This document shows, piece after piece, positions 15,646-25,524 of a DNA stretch of 64,000 nucleotides. The notes under the pieces are model-generated. The model did not search any database and was not told where the DNA came from. It saw only the letters and a program-made list of their open reading frames with translations. Made by a program: the position numbers and the translations under genes. The stretch is from positions 153,177-217,176 of the forward strand of contig NZ_JAANMZ010000003.1 in NCBI RefSeq assembly GCF_011250555.1, read 5' to 3'. The DNA is from Bacillus sp. MM2020_4. GTDB taxonomy: Bacteria > Bacillota > Bacilli > Bacillales > Cytobacillaceae. Within the stretch, counting starts at the first letter, position 1. Each line of letters opens with the position of its first letter.

Positions 15646-15772
15646 AACAAAATGCACCTTGATATGGGGCGACAGGCATAAGACGAGCAGCCGGCAGTAA
15701 GGTTGTTCTGTACCCTTTTTGCCGGATTGGCTTACTAGGCGCTGAAAATGGATAATAGAAGGAGATGACGAC
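15646..15772 (+). other. pheS-pheT spacer with pseudoknot-like inverted segments
   Basis: This 127-base spacer is longer than usual between pheS and pheT. CCGGCA (15691-15696) and TGCCGG (15720-15725) can pair, and GTAAG (15697-15701) can pair with CTTAC (15731-15735). The order 1-2-1'-2' is that of an H-type pseudoknot. No T run and no reading frame are seen. It may be a decayed intergenic repeat. Confidence 0.5.
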
Positions 15773-18187
15773 ATGTTCGTTTCATATAAATGGCTCGAAG
15801 ATTATATCGATTTAACTGGAGTAACAGCAGATGAATTAGCTGAAAAGATTACCAAAAGCGGTATCGAAGTTGAAGGTGTTGAGGTTTTAAACGAAGGTAT
15901 TAAAGGTGTTGTTATCGGTCACATACTAGAGCGTGAGCAGCATCCGAATGCCGATAAATTAAGCAAATGCCTTGTCGATGTTGGTGAAGATCAGCCTATT
16001 CAAATTATTTGCGGCGCACCGAATGTAGCTCAAGGACAAAAGGTTGCCGTGGCCAAAGTAGGTGCGGTTTTACCAGGTAATTTTAAAATTAAACGGGCTA
16101 AGCTTCGCGGCGAAGAATCGAACGGAATGATTTGTTCTCTTACTGAGTTAGGATTGGAAGGAAAGGTCGTTCCAAAAGAATATTCTGAAGGGATCTTTGT
16201 TTTTCCAGCAGCTGCTGAAGTTGGTGCCGACGCACTTGCATTATTAGGCAGAGACGATGAGGTCTTAGAACTAAGCTTGACACCAAACCGTGCCGATTGC
16301 TTGAGCATGCTTGGGGTTGCCTATGAAGTGGCGGCTATTCTTGGAAGAGAGGTTAAACTTCCGGAAACAAACCTAGACCCTGGGGCAGAAAAGGCTTCAG
16401 ACTATGTGAAAATTACTGTTGAGGCAAAAGAAGATAATCCATTATATGTAGCAAAAATGATCAAAAATGTAAAAATCGGACCATCTCCGCTTTGGATGCA
16501 GGCACGTCTTATGTCTGCGGGGATTCGTCCGCACAATAATGTGGTCGATATTACGAACTATATTTTATTAGAATACGGTCAGCCGCTACATGCGTTTGAT
16601 TACGACCGTTTAGGATCGAAAGAAATCCTTGTTCGCCGTGCGGTTGACGGTGAAAAATTTGTAACACTTGACGACGTTGAACGGACATTAAGCGTTGACC
16701 ATCTTGTGATTACAAATGGGGTGGAACCAGTTGCCCTTGCAGGTGTGATGGGGGGAGCGAATTCAGAGGTAACTTCAGATACAACGGCGGTTTTACTGGA
16801 ATCCGCTTATTTTAACGGGGGAACTGTTAGGAAGGCTTCCAAGGATCATGGTTTACGAAGTGAAGCAAGTGCCCGTTTTGAAAAAGGTGTCGACCCTAAC
16901 CGCGTTCGTGCAGCAGGAGAACGTGCTGCCTATTTAATGGCAAAATTTGCAGGCGGTGAAGTTTTAATTGGTGCTGCTGAAGCTGATACACTTACTGTTG
17001 AACCGGCAGTTGTTTCGATTACTTTGGAAAAAATTAATCGTGTCCTTGGCACAGAGTTGCATATGAAGGATGTAAAAGAAATTTTCGACCGCTTGCAATT
17101 TGCTGTGAGTATAGAAGGAGATTTGATTACAGTAACGGCGCCAACACGCCGCGGTGATATTAGAATCGAAGAAGATTTAGTGGAAGAAGTTGCCCGTCTT
17201 TATGGATATGACAATATTCCTAAAACACTTCCAATTGGGTCTTCGACACCCGGGAAATTGTCCGAATACCAGAAGAAACGTCGTGAAGTTCGACAGTATC
17301 TTGAGGGAGCAGGGTTGTACCAAGCTGTGACTTATTCCTTAACAAGTGAGGAGAAGGCAGCACAATTTGCATTAGAAAAACGGGATACGATCCGTCTTGC
17401 AATGCCAATGAGTGAGGAGCGCAGTATCCTTCGCCTTAGCATCTTGCCTCAACTTTTAGAGGTAGTAAAATACAATAGTGCCCGTCAAAATGACAGCCTA
17501 GCCGTTTATGAAACGGGTGCCGTATTCTTAGCGAATGGTGTGGAAGTGCTACCGGAAGAAAAGGAGCATTTAGCTGCAGCAGTTACTGGCTTATGGCATA
17601 GTCATTCCTGGCAAGGAGAGAAGAAGCCTGTCGATTTCTATGTTGTGAAGGGAATCTTAGAAGGCATGTTTGCTAAGATTGGGCTTTCTGAACAAGTTGA
17701 ATATGTCCAAGCGCAGGTAGACGGCATGCACCCCGGCCGTACCGCAGAAATCCGCTTGAATGGTGAAAAGATCGGTTTCGTCGGTCAAGTACACCCAAGC
17801 GTCCAAAAAGAACTTGATTTAAAGGATACCTATGTATTTGAACTATCATTAAAAGCAGTCCTTGAAGCGGACACACCAATATTACAATACGAAGCCATTC
17901 CCCGCTTCCCATCGATCACAAGAGACATTGCCCTTGTGGTAAACAGTGAAACGGTGTCAGGCACCATGAAAAACATTATCATTGAGGCTGGGGCACCTTT
18001 GTTAAAAGAGGCGCAGGTGTTTGATTTGTATGAGGGTGATAAGATGGAGGCAGGTAAGAAGTCAATTGCTTTCGCTCTTAAATATGCTAATCCGGAACGT
18101 ACGTTGACGGACGAAGAAGTTACAAAGGTTCACGAGCGTGTGTTGGGTGCCTTGAAAGACAAGGCAGGCGCGGTTCTTAGAGGTTAA
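15773..18187 (+). CDS. pheT: Phenylalanyl-tRNA synthetase beta subunit
   Basis: PheT carries tRNA recognition and the editing site of the enzyme. Its 804 residues show the usual order: N-terminal and EMAP-II-like tRNA-binding domain (about 40-155, [20 protein letters not shown]), B3/B4 editing domain (about 210-390, [25 protein letters not shown]), B5 domain (about 405-480), catalytic-like core, and C-terminal FDX-ACB domain (about 710-804, [18 protein letters not shown]). AGGAGAT precedes ATG 15773. An exact copy of the 13-mer GGTGTCAGGCACC lies in the FDX-ACB part at 17953-17965 and encodes VSGT. A terminator follows. Confidence 0.97.
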   Translation: MFVSYKWLEDYIDLTGVTADELAEKITKSGIEVEGVEVLNEGIKGVVIGHILEREQHPNADKLSKCLVDVGEDQPIQIICGAPNVAQGQKVAVAKVGAVLPGNFKIKRAKLRGEESNGMICSLTELGLEGKVVPKEYSEGIFVFPAAAEVGADALALLGRDDEVLELSLTPNRADCLSMLGVAYEVAAILGREVKLPETNLDPGAEKASDYVKITVEAKEDNPLYVAKMIKNVKIGPSPLWMQARLMSAGIRPHNNVVDITNYILLEYGQPLHAFDYDRLGSKEILVRRAVDGEKFVTLDDVERTLSVDHLVITNGVEPVALAGVMGGANSEVTSDTTAVLLESAYFNGGTVRKASKDHGLRSEASARFEKGVDPNRVRAAGERAAYLMAKFAGGEVLIGAAEADTLTVEPAVVSITLEKINRVLGTELHMKDVKEIFDRLQFAVSIEGDLITVTAPTRRGDIRIEEDLVEEVARLYGYDNIPKTLPIGSSTPGKLSEYQKKRREVRQYLEGAGLYQAVTYSLTSEEKAAQFALEKRDTIRLAMPMSEERSILRLSILPQLLEVVKYNSARQNDSLAVYETGAVFLANGVEVLPEEKEHLAAAVTGLWHSHSWQGEKKPVDFYVVKGILEGMFAKIGLSEQVEYVQAQVDGMHPGRTAEIRLNGEKIGFVGQVHPSVQKELDLKDTYVFELSLKAVLEADTPILQYEAIPRFPSITRDIALVVNSETVSGTMKNIIIEAGAPLLKEAQVFDLYEGDKMEAGKKSIAFALKYANPERTLTDEEVTKVHERVLGALKDKAGAVLRG

Positions 18188-18198
18188 TTTTATTGAGG

Positions 18199-18232
18199 CT
18201 TGCTCGAAAGATTTTCGGGCAGGTTTTTTTTT
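18199..18232 (+). terminator. Intrinsic terminator after pheT
   Basis: CTTGCTCGAAA (18199-18209) pairs with TTTCGGGCAGG (18213-18223) with G-U pairs, followed by eight T residues. Confidence 0.85.
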
Positions 18233-18246
18233 CGATAGGATTTCAG

Positions 18247-18320
18247 TTTCGCAAATAAAACGGCCTCTTTCGCAAATAACTATCCTGTTTCGCAAATAAA
18301 TGATCAACTTTCGCAAATAA
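18247..18320. repeat. Short tandem array, four TTTCGCAAATAA units with ~21-bp period
   Basis: The exact 12-mer TTTCGCAAATAA starts at 18247, 18268, 18288 and 18309 (steps of 21, 20 and 21). The 8-9 bases between cores vary. The array lies between the convergent pheT and pterin dehydratase terminators and has no reading frame of note. Confidence 0.9.
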
Positions 18321-18395
18321 AAAAATTTTTTCCCAAAAGGACAAATCAAATTGGTTGGAAGGCAGCCAATTTAATGTAAACCCTCCATAAGAATA

Positions 18396-18436
18396 ACAAA
18401 AAAGGCTGCTCCATAATCAAAAACTTCGGGCAGCCT
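18396..18436 (-). terminator. Intrinsic terminator of the rnhC-pterin dehydratase unit (- strand)
   Basis: AGGCTGC (18403-18409) and GCAGCCT (18430-18436) form the stem; on the - strand a T run follows to 18396. Confidence 0.75.
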
Positions 18437-18443
18437 CTTTCAA

Positions 18444-18734
18444 TTACATTTTCCCATAAATTTCATCATAGTTTTTCGCCAAGGCAACGTCTAAATCGGT
18501 TAGACCTCCCGCATTCCAGGAGGTGAGCCTTAGCGTTACTAATTTATAGTCAATCGCCATGAACGGGTGATGATTTTTTTCCTCCGAAAGTGCTGCAATT
18601 TCATTTACAAAGGCAATCCCTTTCAAAAACTCCTGAAAGCGATACTTTTTCACAATGAATTTACCGTCCAGTTTCCAGCCGGGTAATTCAGCCAGAGAGT
18701 CATCAATTTCTGTTAAAGTAAGTCTTTTTACCAC
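18444..18734 (-). CDS. 4a-hydroxytetrahydrobiopterin dehydratase (pterin carbinolamine dehydratase)
   Basis: A 96-residue member of the PCD/DCoH family, which dehydrates 4a-hydroxytetrahydropterin during pterin-cofactor recycling. The active-site pattern [19 protein letters not shown] (about residues 51-69), with its His-His-Pro, and the following [12 protein letters not shown] segment are diagnostic. No aromatic amino-acid hydroxylase is in the window, so the pathway partner is unknown; in bacteria the enzyme may act on other pterins. It lies 40 bases downstream of rnhC on the same strand. Confidence 0.88.
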   Translation of the reverse strand: MVKRLTLTEIDDSLAELPGWKLDGKFIVKKYRFQEFLKGIAFVNEIAALSEEKNHHPFMAIDYKLVTLRLTSWNAGGLTDLDVALAKNYDEIYGKM

Positions 18735-18774
18735 CCATACCGCCCCCCAACTCCATTTAACTTATATTTATTCC

Positions 18775-19731
18775 TCAGCCCCGCTTTTTATTTACAATCA
18801 CCATTGCTTTATCTGTATTCGCAAAGTGCAGCTTCACAAAGGATGGTAAAATATCGCGGCCTTTACTCATAATCAGCTTGGCAGCTGCGATATCAACCTG
18901 TGCACCGGCACCTTTTGGGATTTTAAAACCAGCTGCCTCGCTAAGCTTATCGATATATTGAATAAATGCGTACCGGGCAAGGATGCTGGCGGCAGCAACT
19001 GCCAGATGAATACCTTCCGCTTTCGTACTGAAAAAAACATTTTCTTTGGCAATGGCTTTCTGCCCCTTAATATGCTGAAAATAGGTACTTGGCTGCACGA
19101 ATTGATCGATCAGAATCGCCTCTGGTTTTACAGGGGCAATTTTATCCAACACATTTAAAATCGCTTGGTTATGGAGAAGCGCCTTCATCTTCCCTTGGGA
19201 CATTCCCGACTTTTGCACTTGATTGTATTTTTCATTTTTCAATGTCATTAGGCTAAATGGAATGACATCTTTGATGACTTTAGCAATCGCACTAATTTTT
19301 TCATCATTTAAGTCCTTGGAATCACGCACCCCTAATTCCTTTAATAACGGGATATCTTCTTTTCTTACATAGGCAGCTACAACGGTAATGGGGCCAAAAA
19401 AATCGCCCGTGCCAACCTCATCTGACCCGATGGCAGACATTCCACCTATTCCGACTGGTAGATCTCCCTTAGCCACTGATTTTCCTTTAGCAGCAGCCGG
19501 CTTATTCCCGGGGGAACTAACAGAAACACCGGCACTCCACTTACTGGCTTCTTTCTCGCTATTGTTCCCCTGAAATAAGACTTTCCCAGATTTATATGCT
19601 GTGATCATGCATGAAGGAGTTTTCACTGCAAACACACTTCCAGGTATGTTTTTATCTAATAGCTGCTTCCCATAATAGCTTTTCATTTCGCTTATTTTGG
19701 ACATTTCCAAATTCAGAACTACGTTTCCCAT
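18775..19731 (-). CDS. rnhC: Ribonuclease HIII
   Basis: RNase HIII cuts the RNA strand of RNA-DNA hybrids. The 318-residue protein has the N-terminal TBP-like substrate-binding domain (1-85) and the RNase H core starting IGSDEVGTGDFFGPITV, with D104 and E105 as the DE pair of the RNase H2/H3 clade. Further acidic residues appear in LGVRDSKDLND and ILIDQFV. A GSDEVGxGDxxGP core with a TBP-like N-terminus separates it from RNase HII. It is divergent from zapA, as in B. subtilis. Confidence 0.95.
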   Translation of the reverse strand: MGNVVLNLEMSKISEMKSYYGKQLLDKNIPGSVFAVKTPSCMITAYKSGKVLFQGNNSEKEASKWSAGVSVSSPGNKPAAAKGKSVAKGDLPVGIGGMSAIGSDEVGTGDFFGPITVVAAYVRKEDIPLLKELGVRDSKDLNDEKISAIAKVIKDVIPFSLMTLKNEKYNQVQKSGMSQGKMKALLHNQAILNVLDKIAPVKPEAILIDQFVQPSTYFQHIKGQKAIAKENVFFSTKAEGIHLAVAAASILARYAFIQYIDKLSEAAGFKIPKGAGAQVDIAAAKLIMSKGRDILPSFVKLHFANTDKAMVIVNKKRG

Positions 19732-19847
19732 TATAAATGCACCACATTTCTAAAAAATAGATTTCCATTTTGAATTTGTTTGACTTTTCGATTTCTATCA
19801 ATTCGTGTTATGATATGGAGTAGGATTCTGGAATGGAGGCAGTAACG

Positions 19848-20111
19848 TTGTCAAATACACAAAAACACCGAACAACCGTAGATATTTACGGGCAGCAATA
19901 CGTCATTATGGGGACGGAAAGCCCAAGTCATATTCGACTTGTGGGATCGTTAGTTGACGATAAAATGCGCGAAATACATTCGAAGAATCCTAATTTAGAC
20001 GTGAACAAACTTGCTGTTTTAACAGCAGTCAATGCAGTCAATGATTATATTAAAATCAAAGATCAATTAGAACGGCTGCAAACAGAACTACAAAAGGAAA
20101 AGGACAACTAA
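19848..20111 (+). CDS. zapA: Cell division protein ZapA
   Basis: ZapA binds FtsZ and bundles protofilaments at the division site. The 87-residue protein has the N-terminal globular part ([17 protein letters not shown] and VDDKMREI) and a C-terminal coiled coil ([22 protein letters not shown]). TTG 19848 is taken as start because GGAGG (19835-19839) lies 8 bases upstream and the product aligns with B. subtilis ZapA; an ATG at 19833 would overlap that site. cvpA follows after 2 bases. Confidence 0.92.
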   Translation: MSNTQKHRTTVDIYGQQYVIMGTESPSHIRLVGSLVDDKMREIHSKNPNLDVNKLAVLTAVNAVNDYIKIKDQLERLQTELQKEKDN

Positions 20112-20113
20112 TT

Positions 20114-20668
20114 ATGTTAGATTTAGCCATAATCATATTTTTAATAATCGGATTTTTCGTCGGTTTAAAGCGCGGTTTTATCCTCCAGCTTGTTCATTTA
20201 TTAGGTTTTATTATTGCATATATTGCGGCCTATTCATACTATGACGAGTTAGCTCCCAAATTAACACTATGGATTCCATATCCAAACTTTGGTGAAGGTA
20301 CGACATTAAAACTTTTAACGGACTCAAGTGATATGGAAACGGCTTTTTATCGGGCAATTGCCTTTGTCATTATCTTTTTTGCTGTAAAGGTATTATTCCA
20401 AATCGTTGGGTCGATGCTTGACTTTATCGCCCATTTGCCTGTTCTGAAGCAACTCAATATATTTGCAGGCGGCATTCTTGGTTTATGTGAAGTCTATTTA
20501 ATTATCTTTATTTTATTATACATTAGTGCGTTAATACCAATTGAACTCATTCAAAATCAATTGGATCACTCCATTTTGGCAAATGCTATTGTAAATCATA
20601 CACCTATCCTTTCGCAGCAAATCAAAAGCTTGTGGATTGAATATACAGCTGCATTAACTTCTCTGTAG
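20114..20668 (+). CDS. yshB: CvpA family membrane protein (YshB)
   Basis: A 184-residue CvpA-family protein with four predicted membrane helices, at about residues 3-20, 23-40, 73-100 and 117-142. The GFxxGLKRGFI motif near the N-terminus (IGFFVGLKRGFILQLVHL) is the family hallmark. CvpA proteins are linked to colicin V export in E. coli and to envelope homeostasis, but no precise role is known in bacilli. The start is 2 bases after the zapA stop, so the two are translationally close, and polX follows in the same direction. Confidence 0.88.
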   Translation: MLDLAIIIFLIIGFFVGLKRGFILQLVHLLGFIIAYIAAYSYYDELAPKLTLWIPYPNFGEGTTLKLLTDSSDMETAFYRAIAFVIIFFAVKVLFQIVGSMLDFIAHLPVLKQLNIFAGGILGLCEVYLIIFILLYISALIPIELIQNQLDHSILANAIVNHTPILSQQIKSLWIEYTAALTSL

Positions 20669-20741
20669 CAGAGAAGTTTTTCTTTTCACCCTTAAAATAA
20701 GATAAAATGAAGATGCTAAATTAGAGGGCAGGTGAGAGTCA

Positions 20742-22457
20742 ATGAAAATAACGAAAAAAGAAGTTATTCACTTATTAGAAATGATTGCAATTTATATGGA
20801 ATTAAAAGGGGAGAATCCGTTCAAAGTTTCGGCCTTTCGCAAGGCGGCAACTGCACTGGAAACGGATGAGCGACCCCTTTCAGAGATTGAAGACTATACA
20901 GCAATTTCAGGCATTGGTAAAGGCACTGCGGCTGTGATTGATGAATACATAAATGAGGGTTCTTCTTCTGTATTAAAAGAACTGAAAGAAGAAGTGCCGG
21001 CCGGTTTAATTCCATTGCTGCAGCTCCCAGGCCTTGGCGGGAAGAAAATTGCCAAGTTATATAAAGAGTTAGGCATAATAGATGTTTCCAGTTTAAAGGA
21101 AGCCTGTGAAGCAGGGAAGGTACAAGCACTTGCGGGATTTGGGAAAAAAACGGAGGAAAAGATCTTAAGTGCCATTGCGAATGTCGGGACAAGGCCAGAT
21201 CGGCTGCCGCTAGCCTATATGCTTCCAATTGCTGAGCAAATTGAAGCAAGACTTGCGGAACTGCCGGAGATTGACCGTTTTTCAAGAGCTGGAAGTTTAC
21301 GAAGAATGAGAGAGACAATAAAGGATCTCGACTTTATCATTGCAACACTTCAGCCGGAAATTGTCCGTGAGCATCTTTTACACTTGCCGAAAATAAAAGA
21401 AATCATTGGCGCAGGCGATACAAAGGTATCTGTTATTTTTGCGTTAGATTATGATGTTTCCGTCGATTTTCGGCTTGTAAAACCGAAGGAATTTATTACC
21501 ACCCTCCACCATTTCACTGGTTCAAAGGATCATAATGTCCGGATGCGCCAGCTGGCAAAGGAACGCGGTGAAAAAATCAGTGAGTATGGGGTAGAAGACT
21601 TAGAATCAGGAGACATCCGTACCTTCTCATCTGAAGAAGAATTTTTCAAGCATTTTGACCTCCCGTTCATTCCGCCGGAAATCAGGGAAGACGGAAACGA
21701 AGTAGAGACTTTCTCAGTGGAGGAAGGGGTAATCGAGCTCGAAGATATTAAAGGTGACCTCCACATGCATACCACCTGGAGCGATGGTGCCCATTCGATA
21801 GAGGAAATGGTAGAAGCCTGCCGCAAAAGAGGCTATCAATACATGGCAATCACCGACCATTCACAGTATTTAAAGGTTGCTAATGGTCTAACCAGAGAAA
21901 GATTAGTAAAGCAAAAGGAAGAAATTAAGAAATTAAATGAGAAATACGATGATTTGCTGATCCTTTCCGGGGTAGAAATGGATATTCTTCCTGACGGCAC
22001 ATTAGACTATGATGATGAACTGCTAGAAGAAATGGACTTTGTCATTGCGTCCATTCATTCAGCCTTTTCCCAGCCAAGGGAAAAAATTATGGAGCGGCTA
22101 AAAACGGCACTTGAAAATGCCCATGTCGATTTAATAGCCCATCCCACTGGCAGAAAAATCGGCCGACGCGCGGGGTACGATGTGGATATCGATCTATTAA
22201 TCCAGTTGGCGAAGGAAACCAATACAGCATTAGAATTAAATGCCAATCCAAACCGGCTCGACCTAGCAGCAGAATATTTACGGAAAGCGCAGGATGCCGG
22301 TGTAAAGATTCTCATCAATACGGATGCCCACAAAATGGACACCTTAGAACATATGAAAATCGGAGTTTCTGCTGCGAAAAAGGGTTGGATTCGAAAATCA
22401 ACTGTGATCAATGCACTTGATAAAAATGACTTACTAGAATTTTTGCATAATAGATAA
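20742..22457 (+). CDS. polX: DNA polymerase/3'-5' exonuclease PolX
   Basis: A family X polymerase with a C-terminal PHP domain, used in gap-filling base excision repair. The 571 residues show an N-terminal 8-kDa region with helix-hairpin-helix motifs ([32 protein letters not shown]), the polymerase palm ([20 protein letters not shown] with the catalytic Asp pair; DVSVDFRLV), and the PHP domain from about residue 337 ([45 protein letters not shown]). The PHP part gives the Mn-dependent exonuclease activity. It is followed after 16 bases by mutS2. Confidence 0.95.
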   Translation: MKITKKEVIHLLEMIAIYMELKGENPFKVSAFRKAATALETDERPLSEIEDYTAISGIGKGTAAVIDEYINEGSSSVLKELKEEVPAGLIPLLQLPGLGGKKIAKLYKELGIIDVSSLKEACEAGKVQALAGFGKKTEEKILSAIANVGTRPDRLPLAYMLPIAEQIEARLAELPEIDRFSRAGSLRRMRETIKDLDFIIATLQPEIVREHLLHLPKIKEIIGAGDTKVSVIFALDYDVSVDFRLVKPKEFITTLHHFTGSKDHNVRMRQLAKERGEKISEYGVEDLESGDIRTFSSEEEFFKHFDLPFIPPEIREDGNEVETFSVEEGVIELEDIKGDLHMHTTWSDGAHSIEEMVEACRKRGYQYMAITDHSQYLKVANGLTRERLVKQKEEIKKLNEKYDDLLILSGVEMDILPDGTLDYDDELLEEMDFVIASIHSAFSQPREKIMERLKTALENAHVDLIAHPTGRKIGRRAGYDVDIDLLIQLAKETNTALELNANPNRLDLAAEYLRKAQDAGVKILINTDAHKMDTLEHMKIGVSAAKKGWIRKSTVINALDKNDLLEFLHNR

Positions 22458-22473
22458 AAGGAGGATATACTCC

Positions 22474-24831
22474 ATGCAAGAAAGAGCCTTAAAGGTACTA
22501 GAATTTACAAAGGTAAGAGAGCTGCTGTTGGAACACGCATCCTCCTCACTTGGTAGAGAGAAAATAAAAAATCTTGTGCCATCAACTGATTTTGAAGAAG
22601 TAGCCAGACTGCAAACCGAGACCGATGAAGCAGCAACGGTTTTTCGGATAAAAGGAAATGTTCCGTTATCAGGGATCCATGATATTCGCGCCCATATCAA
22701 ACGTTCTGTGATTGGCGGTGTCCTCAGCCCGCATGAATTAAATCAAATCGCGAGCACCATCCATGCCAGCCGTCAAATGAAGCGATTCATTGAGGACATT
22801 GCTGCCGAAAGAACAGAACTGCCCATTTTAGTAGAACAAGTCGAGAGGATCATTCCGCTCACAAACCTGGAGCAAGATATTAAACATGCCATTGATGAAG
22901 GCGGCGAGGTGTTAGATAGCGCGAGTGACTTATTGCGCACCTTAAGACACCAACTCAGGTCAAATGAATCGCGTGTTCGTGAGAAACTAGAAAGTATGAT
23001 TCGTTCGTCAAATGCAGCAAAAATGCTGTCAGATGCGATTGTTACGATTCGTAATGACCGGTTTGTTATTCCGGTAAAACAAGAATACCGCGGCCATTAT
23101 GGCGGTATCATTCATGATCAAAGCGCATCCGGCCAAACGCTATTTATTGAGCCGCAGGTCATCGTTCAATTAAATAATCAATTACAGGACATCCGAGTAA
23201 AGGAACAGCTTGAAATTGACCGAATCCTGACAGAGCTTTCCGCAAAAGCGGCTGAGCATGAGAGCGAGCTCAAAGTCATTGTGGAAGTTTTAGCTAATTT
23301 AGATTTTATATTTGCAAAGGCGAGATACGGGAAAAAAATAAAGGCATCGAAACCGCTGATGAATAATGAGGGAAGAATTGCCTTATATAAGGCGAGACAT
23401 CCGTTAATTCCCATTGATGAAGTAGTGGCCAACGACATCATGCTTGGGAAAGAGTTTACGACTATTGTTATTACCGGGCCAAACACCGGGGGGAAAACGG
23501 TAACGTTAAAAACCCTGGGCTTATGCTCTTTAATGGCGCAGGCAGGATTACAGGTTCCGGCCTTAGACGGCTCTGAGCTTGCGGTCTTTGATGCGGTGTA
23601 CGCTGACATTGGCGATGAACAGTCGATTGAACAGAGCTTAAGTACTTTTTCTTCGCATATGGTCAATATCGTTGACATCTTAAATAGTGTAGATTTCAAC
23701 AGTTTGGTATTATTTGATGAACTTGGAGCGGGGACGGATCCACAGGAAGGCGCCGCTTTGGCCATTTCGATACTCGACGAGGTGCACAAGCGGGGGGCAA
23801 GGGTCATTGCAACAACCCATTACCCGGAATTAAAGGCGTACGGCTATAATCGTGAAGGTGTGTTAAATGCCAGTGTAGAATTTGATGTTGAAACATTAAG
23901 CCCAACATATAAATTACTTCTAGGAGTCCCGGGCAGAAGTAACGCCTTTGAAATCTCGAAACGTTTAGGTTTAAGTGACCGGGTGATTCAAGCAGCGCGT
24001 TCACATGTTAGTGAAGACACAAATCAAATTGATAAGATGATTGCTTCTTTAGAAAGCAGTAAACGGCAGGCGGAAGAGGAGCAGTTGGAAGCAAGGGATT
24101 ATTTGAACCAAGCGGAGAAGCTGCACCAGGACTTGCAAAAGCAAATGATCGAATTTTATGAGAAGAAAGATGCCATGCTGGAAAAAGCGGCAGAAAAAGC
24201 CGCGGACATCGTCGATGAGGCTAAACAAGAGGCAGAGCAAGTCATTCGTGATCTTCGCAAAATGAGAACTGAAAAACATCTGGAAATTAAGGAGCATGAA
24301 TTAATTGATGCCAAACGTCGTCTTGAAGACGCAGCGCCGGAAATTAAGAAATCTGTGAATCTTGCTAATAAGAAAAATAAAAAGCACAGTTACATGCCGG
24401 GGGATGAGGTAAAAGTTTTAACATTTGACCAAAAAGGGACACTCGTTGAAAAAGTGTCTGCAAATGAGTGGCAGGTTCAAATCGGAATTTTGAAAATGAA
24501 GGTCAAAGAGAAGGACATGGAATATGTGAGTACGCCAAAACAAGTGGAAACAAGACCAATGGCTATTGTCCAAGGGCGTGATTCACATGTTAAACTGGAA
24601 TTAGATCTTCGCGGAGAACGGTATGAAGATGCCCTATTGAAAGTGGAAAAATATATTGATGATGCTCTTCTTTCCAGTTATCCACGTGTATCGATTATCC
24701 ACGGGAAAGGGACAGGAGCCCTAAGGCAAGGTGTTCAGGAATATTTACGAAACCATCGTTCCGTCAAGAAAATTCGCTTTGGAGAAGCCGGAGAGGGTGG
24801 ATCAGGCGTAACCATCGTAGAGTTTAAATAA
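22474..24831 (+). CDS. mutS2: MutS2 / RqcU, ribosome-collision and recombination ATPase
   Basis: MutS2 has the MutS ATPase without the mismatch-recognition domain. In B. subtilis it has been linked to splitting collided ribosomes and to recombination control. In the 785 residues, the clamp/core region precedes Walker [15 protein letters not shown] (about 333-346), Walker [14 protein letters not shown], a long KOW-linked coiled coil (about 510-640), and a C-terminal Smr nuclease domain (about 707-785) with [12 protein letters not shown] and [17 protein letters not shown] precedes the ATG. The gene order zapA-cvpA-polX-mutS2 is conserved in bacilli. Confidence 0.95.
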   Translation: MQERALKVLEFTKVRELLLEHASSSLGREKIKNLVPSTDFEEVARLQTETDEAATVFRIKGNVPLSGIHDIRAHIKRSVIGGVLSPHELNQIASTIHASRQMKRFIEDIAAERTELPILVEQVERIIPLTNLEQDIKHAIDEGGEVLDSASDLLRTLRHQLRSNESRVREKLESMIRSSNAAKMLSDAIVTIRNDRFVIPVKQEYRGHYGGIIHDQSASGQTLFIEPQVIVQLNNQLQDIRVKEQLEIDRILTELSAKAAEHESELKVIVEVLANLDFIFAKARYGKKIKASKPLMNNEGRIALYKARHPLIPIDEVVANDIMLGKEFTTIVITGPNTGGKTVTLKTLGLCSLMAQAGLQVPALDGSELAVFDAVYADIGDEQSIEQSLSTFSSHMVNIVDILNSVDFNSLVLFDELGAGTDPQEGAALAISILDEVHKRGARVIATTHYPELKAYGYNREGVLNASVEFDVETLSPTYKLLLGVPGRSNAFEISKRLGLSDRVIQAARSHVSEDTNQIDKMIASLESSKRQAEEEQLEARDYLNQAEKLHQDLQKQMIEFYEKKDAMLEKAAEKAADIVDEAKQEAEQVIRDLRKMRTEKHLEIKEHELIDAKRRLEDAAPEIKKSVNLANKKNKKHSYMPGDEVKVLTFDQKGTLVEKVSANEWQVQIGILKMKVKEKDMEYVSTPKQVETRPMAIVQGRDSHVKLELDLRGERYEDALLKVEKYIDDALLSSYPRVSIIHGKGTGALRQGVQEYLRNHRSVKKIRFGEAGEGGSGVTIVEFK

Positions 24832-24850
24832 GGTCGGGGAGAAGCGAAAA

Positions 24851-25258
24851 ATGGACCAGTTTTGGGAGAACGAATATATTCAAATTGCTGCCTATTATAG
24901 TGTAGTTATTCTTTGTATGGTTGTCTTTTTAGCCATTTTTGAAATGGTAACAAAATATAAAAATTGGGAAGAAATTAAAAATGGTAATTTAGCAGTGGCA
25001 TTGGCAACCGGCGGGAAAATATTTGGTGTAGCGAATATTTTCCGAGCATCCGTCGACGTGCATAATTCTCTGCTTGAAATGATTGGTTGGGGGATCTACG
25101 GTTTTGTGCTATTACTTGCCGGCTATTTTATCTTCGAATTTTTAACGCCAAAATTTAAAATTGATGAAGAAATTCAGAATGATAATCGTGCAGTAGGGTT
25201 GATTTCGCTGATTATCTCAGTTGGATTGTCATACGTAATTGGGGCAGGGATTTCGTAA
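24851..25258 (+). CDS. yshE: DUF350 family membrane protein (YshE)
   Basis: A 135-residue protein with four predicted membrane helices (about 13-33, 48-68, 75-95 and 112-133). The DUF350 pattern is two similar halves, each with a polar ..WEEIKNGNLAVALATGGKI / ..DEEIQNDNRAVGLI.. segment leading into a helix. Function is unknown. It follows mutS2 by 19 bases in the same operon and is followed by a very small membrane peptide gene. It is present in B. subtilis after mutSB as yshE. Confidence 0.85.
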   Translation: MDQFWENEYIQIAAYYSVVILCMVVFLAIFEMVTKYKNWEEIKNGNLAVALATGGKIFGVANIFRASVDVHNSLLEMIGWGIYGFVLLLAGYFIFEFLTPKFKIDEEIQNDNRAVGLISLIISVGLSYVIGAGIS

Positions 25259-25271
25259 GGGGAGAATGAAA

Positions 25272-25355
25272 GTGGAAACATTAGCAAAAGTTCTTATTGG
25301 TTTATGCGGTATATTTGTGCTACTTGGTATTATCTATTTTGTGTTTTTTGCTTAA
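25272..25355 (+). CDS. 27-residue single-pass membrane peptide
   Basis: A very short frame starting GTG at 25272 encodes METLAKVLIGLCGIFVLLG and then IIYFVFFA, i.e. a short polar start and one continuous hydrophobic helix. GGGGAG (25259-25264) lies 7 bases upstream at ideal spacing; an ATG at 25266 in the same frame is too close to that site. The frame begins 13 bases after the yshE stop and ends just before a strong terminator, so it is the last gene of the zapA-yshE operon. I do not recognise a family. It may be a partner of the DUF350 protein. Confidence 0.6.
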   Translation: METLAKVLIGLCGIFVLLGIIYFVFFA

Positions 25356-25361
25356 ACATGA

Positions 25362-25393
25362 CATCGCTGAAACTGATTCAGCGGTGTTTTTTT
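25362..25393 (+). terminator. Intrinsic terminator of the zapA-yshE operon
   Basis: CATCGCTGAA (25362-25371) pairs with TTCAGCGGTG (25377-25386) with one G-U pair, followed by seven T residues. Confidence 0.92.
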
Positions 25394-25440
25394 CAATAAG
25401 AAATTTAAGCCATCAACTATCCTGTTGAAGCTTTTCTTCA

Positions 25441-25469
25441 TTGTCTATTGTGAAGTACTGTACTATAAT
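25441..25469 (+). promoter_or_regulatory. Sigma-A promoter of lcfA
   Basis: TTGTCT (25441-25446) and TATAAT (25464-25469) are 17 bp apart. I found no FadR-type palindrome next to it. Confidence 0.65.
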
Positions 25470-25524
25470 TAAAGAGAGTTTTGAATTTTTATAATTATAC
25501 AGATAAATAAGAGGGAGGTTATGC

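Noticed and set aside
18247..18320. CRISPR-like regular spacing
   Set aside because: Units are only 12 bp with 8-9-bp spacers, there are no cas genes, and the cores lack dyad symmetry. Described as a short tandem array instead. The same holds for 51725-51819.
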